The translations under genes and the position numbers were made by a program. Positions 60,078 to 64,000 of a stretch of DNA of 64,000 bases are shown here, one piece after another. Source of the stretch: Sphingobium fluviale (lineage in GTDB: Bacteria > Pseudomonadota > Alphaproteobacteria > Sphingomonadales > Sphingomonadaceae). Position 1 is the stretch's first letter. Every line of letters starts with the position of its first letter. The notes beneath the pieces were generated by a model that had not been told where the DNA came from, did no database searches, and was given only the letters and a program-made list of their open reading frames with translations. The stretch covers positions 1-64,000 of the forward strand of contig NZ_SBKP01000007.1 of NCBI RefSeq assembly GCF_004122115.1, read 5' to 3'.

Positions 60078-61202
60078 ATGACAGAGGTAGCAGCATTTAC
60101 ACTGGAACAAAGGGAGGAGAGCGGTGCTCCGTTGCTGCGCCTGTCTGGCTCGCTATCCATCGCGTGCCTCGGCGAACTGCCCAATGCTCTGGAGGCGTTG
60201 CCCGGCCCAGTAGGCGCGATAGACATTGGCGGCATAGAGCATATCGATACCATCGGCGCCTGGCTGGTCTATAGCCTTTCGCAAAAATGGGCGTGTGAGA
60301 TAAGGGGCGCGGACGCAGATGCGCAACGGTTGATCGATGCTGTGAAGCCCTCTGCGGATGCGGGGCCGCCACCGGCACTTCATGCGGACAAGCTCAGCCC
60401 TGCAATCCGCATATTGGACCAGATCGGCGGCGCGACGATGGTGGCGCTTACCACGCTGGGTGGCCTCGTCGGCTTCCTCGGCGCGGTGATGATCGCGAGC
60501 TGGTCGTTGATACGCCACCCCTCGCGCTTCCGCTGGAATGCGGTGATCCAGCGGTTCGAGGTGGTGGGCGTCTCGGCGCTGGGCATCATCGGGCTGATGA
60601 GCTTCCTGATCGGCATCGTAATCGCGCAGCAGGGTGCGGTGCAGCTGCGCGCCTTTGGCATGGAGATCTTGACCGTCAATTTGGTGGGCCGCCTTACCTT
60701 GCGAGAGCTGGGCGTGCTGATGACGGCGATCATGGTGGCGGGGCGCTCCGGCTCGGCCTTCGCGGCGCAGATTGGCATGATGAAACTGACGGAAGAAGTC
60801 GACGCGATGCGCACTATCGGCGTGTCTCCCATGGAGGCGCTGGTGATGCCGCGCATCATGGCGGCGGTAGTGATGATGCCGCTGCTGGGCTTTTATGCCT
60901 CGGTGCTGGCGATCATCGGCGGCGGCTTCATGTGCGCGATTTCGCTTGAGATTCCGCCCGTGACCTTCGTTCAGCGCCTGCGCGAGGTGGTTCCGTTGCA
61001 TGATCTTTGGATCGGCCTCATTAAGGCGCCGGTGTTCGGCCTCATTATCGGCATGAGCGGTTGCTATCAGGGGCTGCTGGTTAAATCCAACGCCGAGGAG
61101 GTAGGCCTGCGCACCACGGCGGCGGTGGTGCAGGCGATCTTCATGGTCATCGTGCTCGATGCGTTTTTCGCGGTGTTCTTTACCTGGGTAGGGTGGACAT
61201 GA
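60078..61202 (+). CDS. mlaE: MlaE-family ABC lipid transporter permease with N-terminal STAS-like domain
   Basis: A 374-residue permease of the Mla/Tgd phospholipid transport system. Residues 1-90 form a STAS-like domain (LLRLSGSLSIACLGELPNALEAL, then AIDIGGIEHIDTIGAWLVYS), which in E. coli is a separate protein, MlaB, and is fused here, as is common in alphaproteobacteria. The remaining part is MlaE: VVGVSALGIIGLMSFLIGIVIA, RELGVLMTAIMVAGRSGSAFAAQIG, then EEVDAMRTIGVSPMEALVMPR. It heads the operon mlaE-mlaF-mlaD-lipoprotein. Confidence 0.92.
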   Translation: MTEVAAFTLEQREESGAPLLRLSGSLSIACLGELPNALEALPGPVGAIDIGGIEHIDTIGAWLVYSLSQKWACEIRGADADAQRLIDAVKPSADAGPPPALHADKLSPAIRILDQIGGATMVALTTLGGLVGFLGAVMIASWSLIRHPSRFRWNAVIQRFEVVGVSALGIIGLMSFLIGIVIAQQGAVQLRAFGMEILTVNLVGRLTLRELGVLMTAIMVAGRSGSAFAAQIGMMKLTEEVDAMRTIGVSPMEALVMPRIMAAVVMMPLLGFYASVLAIIGGGFMCAISLEIPPVTFVQRLREVVPLHDLWIGLIKAPVFGLIIGMSGCYQGLLVKSNAEEVGLRTTAAVVQAIFMVIVLDAFFAVFFTWVGWT

Positions 61203-62002
61203 GCGGGGGCGAGCAGGGGGAGGATCTGGCAATTTGCGTGCGCGGGCTGCGCACCAGCTTTGGCGATCAGGTGGTGCACGAAGGGCTCGACCTTGACGTG
61301 CGCCGCGGTGAGATATTGGGTGTTGTGGGGGGGTCCGGCACTGGAAAGTCCGTTTTGATGCGCGCTATCATCGGTTTGCAACCAGCCGATGAGGGCGAAA
61401 TCAGCGTTTTCGGCGAGTCGACTCTCAATCGCGATGATGAGGACACGCTGGCGCTGAGGCGGCGCTGGGGTGTGCTTTTTCAAGGCGGTGCCCTATTTTC
61501 CACCCTCACGGTGACAGAGAATATTGAGGTGCCGCTGCGGGAGTTCTACCCTCAGCTCGCACCCCATCTTCGTGACGAGATTGCCGCATACAAAATCCGC
61601 ATGACAGGCCTTCCCGCAGACGCCGGACCCAAGTTTCCGGCTGAGCTTTCGGGCGGCATGAAGAAACGCGCCGGCCTTGCCCGCGCGCTGGCGATAGACC
61701 CGGATCTGCTGTTTCTCGACGAACCGACAGCGGGGCTGGACCCGATCGGCGCCGCAGCGTTTGACGAGCGCACACGGCAGTTGCAGCAAACGCTGGGCCT
61801 CACCGTTTTCCTTATCACGCATGATCTCGATACGCTCCACGCCATATGTGACCGCGTTGCCGTGCTGGCGGACAAGCGGGTGATTGCGGTCGGCACTATT
61901 GACGATCTGCTGGCGACAGAGCATCCGTGGATACAGGAATATTTCAATGGCCCGCGCGGGCGGGCGGCTCAGCCGCCAAAGGGCGGAAAGGACCAACGCT
62001 AG
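61199..62002 (+). CDS. mlaF: MlaF-family ABC transporter ATPase
   Basis: A 267-residue ATPase: Walker A VVGGSGTGKSVLMRAI, Q-loop GVLFQGGALFSTLTV, signature AELSGGMKKRAGLARALA, Walker B DPDLLFLDEPTAGLDP and the H-loop LITHDLDTL. The GGMKKR signature is typical of the Mla subfamily. It energises the phospholipid transport of the MlaE permease. Start 61199 overlaps the mlaE stop (ATGA). C-terminal 20 residues are basic and proline-rich. Confidence 0.93.
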   Translation: MSGGEQGEDLAICVRGLRTSFGDQVVHEGLDLDVRRGEILGVVGGSGTGKSVLMRAIIGLQPADEGEISVFGESTLNRDDEDTLALRRRWGVLFQGGALFSTLTVTENIEVPLREFYPQLAPHLRDEIAAYKIRMTGLPADAGPKFPAELSGGMKKRAGLARALAIDPDLLFLDEPTAGLDPIGAAAFDERTRQLQQTLGLTVFLITHDLDTLHAICDRVAVLADKRVIAVGTIDDLLATEHPWIQEYFNGPRGRAAQPPKGGKDQR

Positions 62003-62965
62003 ATGGAGACCCGATCCAACCATGTGCTGGTGGGCAGCGTGGTGCTCGTGCTGCTGCTGGCAGTGATGTTTGCCGCGTTTTGGTTTTCGCGTATCGCGGA
62101 CGGGCAGGACGAGTTTTACGACATCTATTTCAAGCAGTCCGTCACTGGTCTGGCCAAGGGGTCTGGCGTTTCCTATGCGGGTGTGCCGTCTGGTCAGGTC
62201 AAGGAAATCGAGCTGTGGGACAAAGATCCCGGCTTCGTGCGTGTGCGCATTGCGGTGAAGGATGACACGCCAGTGCTTCAGGGTACTACGGCCACGATTC
62301 AAGGTGTGGGATTTACCGGCGTTTCCGAAATCGTGCTCGATGGTGCGGTGAAGGGCGCGCCACCGATCGCCTGCCCGGAAGAAAACCTCTATGCCTCCTG
62401 CCCCAACGGCGTGCCGGTGATCCCCACCAAGCCCGGCGCGCTGGGCGAACTGCTGACCAATGCGCCTCAGCTGATCGAGCGGCTATCGACCCTGACCGAG
62501 CGGCTAACGGAATTGCTGAATGACCAGAACCAAAAAAGCATCTCTGGAATTATCAGAAATACCGAAATTCTCACTGGAGCCATGGCAGCGAGCGCGCCGG
62601 AAATGCGCCTGACGATCACTGAAACTCGCACCACGCTGCAAAAGGCGGGACTGGCGGCAGACGAGATCACCAAGCTGGTGGGCACTACGAACAGCCTGCT
62701 CGATGAGCAGGGGCGGCCGATGCTGAAGGACTTGCGGGCCACCCTGCAATCCGCGAGCCGCAGCCTCGATACGCTCGACAAGACCATCGCAGAGGCGCAA
62801 CCGGGCGTGCGCACCTTCTCGCGTGATACCATGCCCGAAATGAACCTGCTGATCCGAGACCTGCGTGAAATGTCGCGCTCGCTCCGCGCCATTTCGGAAA
62901 AGCTGGATCAGGAAGGGGCGGGATCGTTGCTGGGCGCGCCGCCGCTGCCCGATTACAAGGAGTAA
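62003..62965 (+). CDS. mlaD: MCE-family substrate-binding protein MlaD
   Basis: A 320-residue protein anchored by an N-terminal helix (HVLVGSVVLVLLLAVMFAAF) with the MCE domain (VTGLAKGSGVSYAGVPSGQV ... VKDDTPVLQGTTATIQGVGFTGVSEIVLDGA) and a long helical C-terminal part (residues about 160-310), rich in LTERLTELLNDQNQ-type coiled coil. MlaD holds lipids between the inner and outer membrane parts. The helical extension is typical for the longer, PqiB/Tgd-like members and may form a tunnel or bind the outer-membrane partner. It starts directly after the mlaF stop. Confidence 0.9.
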   Translation: METRSNHVLVGSVVLVLLLAVMFAAFWFSRIADGQDEFYDIYFKQSVTGLAKGSGVSYAGVPSGQVKEIELWDKDPGFVRVRIAVKDDTPVLQGTTATIQGVGFTGVSEIVLDGAVKGAPPIACPEENLYASCPNGVPVIPTKPGALGELLTNAPQLIERLSTLTERLTELLNDQNQKSISGIIRNTEILTGAMAASAPEMRLTITETRTTLQKAGLAADEITKLVGTTNSLLDEQGRPMLKDLRATLQSASRSLDTLDKTIAEAQPGVRTFSRDTMPEMNLLIRDLREMSRSLRAISEKLDQEGAGSLLGAPPLPDYKE

Positions 62966-62968
62966 GCC

Positions 62969-63574
62969 ATGAGGCAGATAACCCGCACCGCCTTCATTGT
63001 CCCTGCAGCGCTGGCTCTGTGCGTGATCGCGAGCGGATGCGTCAAATTCGGGGGTAAGCCCCCCGCGCAGCTTCTCGCTATAGCCCCCATGACCAGCCCG
63101 CAGGCCGGCCAGACCGTCAGTAGCGCGGGAAAGCCGGTGCTCGCGGTCTTTGCGCCCGATGTTCCGCGCAAGATAGACACCTTGCGTATTGCGGTGCAGG
63201 CGGATGCCACCAGCGTCGCCTATGTCAAGAAGGCGCAATGGGCAGAGACGCCGCGCCAGATGTTCCGCCGCGTGCTCAGTGATACCATCGCCGCTGACGG
63301 CACGATCTTCGTGGCAGACGGCGAACAGAGCGCGATCCTCAAGGGGCGCCGCCTCGCCGGATCTCTGGTGGAATTCGGCATCGATGCCCGCACCCGTGAG
63401 GCGGTCGTGACCTATGATGCGACGCTGACCAGCGATACGCCGGGCGAAGCAATGCGCCAGCGGTTCTCGGCGCGGGTGCCGGTGCGCAAGATCGAGGCGG
63501 ATCGCGTCGCCGGGCCGATCAACGAGGCCGCGAACAAGGTCGCTGCCGATGTCGCCGCCTGGGTGAAGGGGTAG
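62969..63574 (+). CDS. ABC-type transport auxiliary lipoprotein (PqiC/DUF330-like)
   Basis: A 201-residue lipoprotein: signal peptide ending in lipobox VIASGC (C24), processed with help of Lgt. The mature part has LLAIAPMT and [20 protein letters not shown], then [20 protein letters not shown] and [25 protein letters not shown], the order of PF03886. Such lipoproteins sit in the outer membrane and partner with MCE transporters. It is the last gene of the Mla-type operon, 3 bp after mlaD, and precedes gyrB by 88 bp. Confidence 0.85.
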   Translation: MRQITRTAFIVPAALALCVIASGCVKFGGKPPAQLLAIAPMTSPQAGQTVSSAGKPVLAVFAPDVPRKIDTLRIAVQADATSVAYVKKAQWAETPRQMFRRVLSDTIAADGTIFVADGEQSAILKGRRLAGSLVEFGIDARTREAVVTYDATLTSDTPGEAMRQRFSARVPVRKIEADRVAGPINEAANKVAADVAAWVKG

Positions 63575-63662
63575 CAGCAAAAAAGCAGGTGGTGCGCCGT
63601 GTTTGCTGGGAGTGCAGCATCTTTCCCTTCCCCTTTTGCGCGCTTCTCTCTATACCCTCCGC

Positions 63663-64000
63663 ATGAGTGACGAACCAATAGACAGCAGCCCGAACACCAA
63701 TGAATATGGCGCAGATAGTATCAAGGTCCTGAAAGGGCTGGATGCTGTTCGTAAACGCCCCGGCATGTATATTGGAGACACCGATGACGGCTCTGGCCTG
63801 CATCATATGGTGTTTGAAGTTTCCGATAACGCGATCGATGAGGCGCTGGCCGGGCACTGCGACAAGATCGTCATCACGCTGAACCCGGATGGCTCTGTTT
63901 CGGTCGAGGACAATGGCCGCGGCATCCCTACGGACATCCATAAAGAGGAGGGCGTTTCCGCCGCAGAGGTCATCATGACCCAGCTCCACGCGGGCGGAAA
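63663..64000 (+). CDS. gyrB: DNA gyrase subunit B (5' part; continues beyond the window)
   Basis: The first 112 or so residues of GyrB: after a short acidic start ([20 protein letters not shown]) follow [20 protein letters not shown], the GHKL ATPase helix [20 protein letters not shown] with the catalytic glutamate, and [17 protein letters not shown], which binds the ATP magnesium. The gene is cut by the right window edge. Four bases before the ATG read CCGC, with no strong ribosome binding site, and no promoter is obvious in the 88-bp gap. Confidence 0.95.
   Translation, partial: MSDEPIDSSPNTNEYGADSIKVLKGLDAVRKRPGMYIGDTDDGSGLHHMVFEVSDNAIDEALAGHCDKIVITLNPDGSVSVEDNGRGIPTDIHKEEGVSAAEVIMTQLHAGG

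Overview
The window looks like a chromosomal segment of an alphaproteobacterium, most likely of the order Sphingomonadales. Pointers are the alphaproteobacterial regulators SciP (DUF1153) and FlbT, a HisZ-type histidine regulatory subunit, a CheD/CheB/CheR chemotaxis operon without CheZ, sphingomonad-like RpoB/RpoC, and a GC-rich composition with dense, ATGA-overlapping operons. No tRNA, rRNA, CRISPR array or prophage was recognised.

Layout. (1) 1-985: the right end of an IS256-like element has cut the 5' part of an FAD-dependent monooxygenase gene; an AT-richer stretch with operator-like palindromes follows. (2) 986-7711: hisZ, a DUF445 membrane protein and an RND efflux pump with its adaptor, all on the minus strand. 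(3) 7889-18217: small stress and cell-cycle genes (GlsB/YeaQ-like, sciP, each with a clear intrinsic terminator), mnmA, a serine hydrolase, a FieF-type metal exporter, pdxH, a CbpA-like co-chaperone, and the overlapping chain yihY-fabI-aroC, then a MOSC protein. (4) 18246-27017: rpoB-rpoC, with a long structured leader and a terminator behind. (5) 27018-38299: a flagellar block with a FliL-like secreted protein, a small membrane protein, a repeat-rich secreted protein, flgE-flgK-flgL on minus, flbT-fliI-fliJ-lytic transglycosylase on plus, and a divergent sigma-70-like factor. (6) 38416-41815: a double-XRE/S24-like regulator, a CinA-like protein, a GFA protein and map. (7) 41841-52682: a chemotaxis operon transcribed leftwards (two MCPs, STAS protein, cheA, cheR, cheB, cheD, cheY, cheW, a second CheB and a small unknown protein). 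(8) 52817-55962: an EmrAB-type pump with a MarR repressor and its palindromic operator. (9) 56060-64000: lgt-midA-pgeF, an AT-rich HEPN-like gene, a HAD phosphatase, the Mla-type lipid transport operon and the start of gyrB.

How the genes fit together. Regions 5 and 7 supply hook, hook-filament junction, export ATPase, FlbT control and a complete excitation/adaptation pathway, and sciP in region 3 probably feeds cell-cycle (CtrA) control into the same programme. The most unusual points are a second CheB whose methylesterase domain has lost its catalytic histidine and other conserved residues (42130-43209); a mirrored pair of identical 13-bp promoter-like boxes around a 15-bp palindrome between flgE and flbT, with a related palindrome near the FliL-like gene; the aberrant sigma factor and, behind its terminator, the double-HTH/S24-like regulator; a 20-bp perfect inverted repeat that contains both stop codons of two convergent genes; and a probable HEPN ribonuclease of foreign composition.
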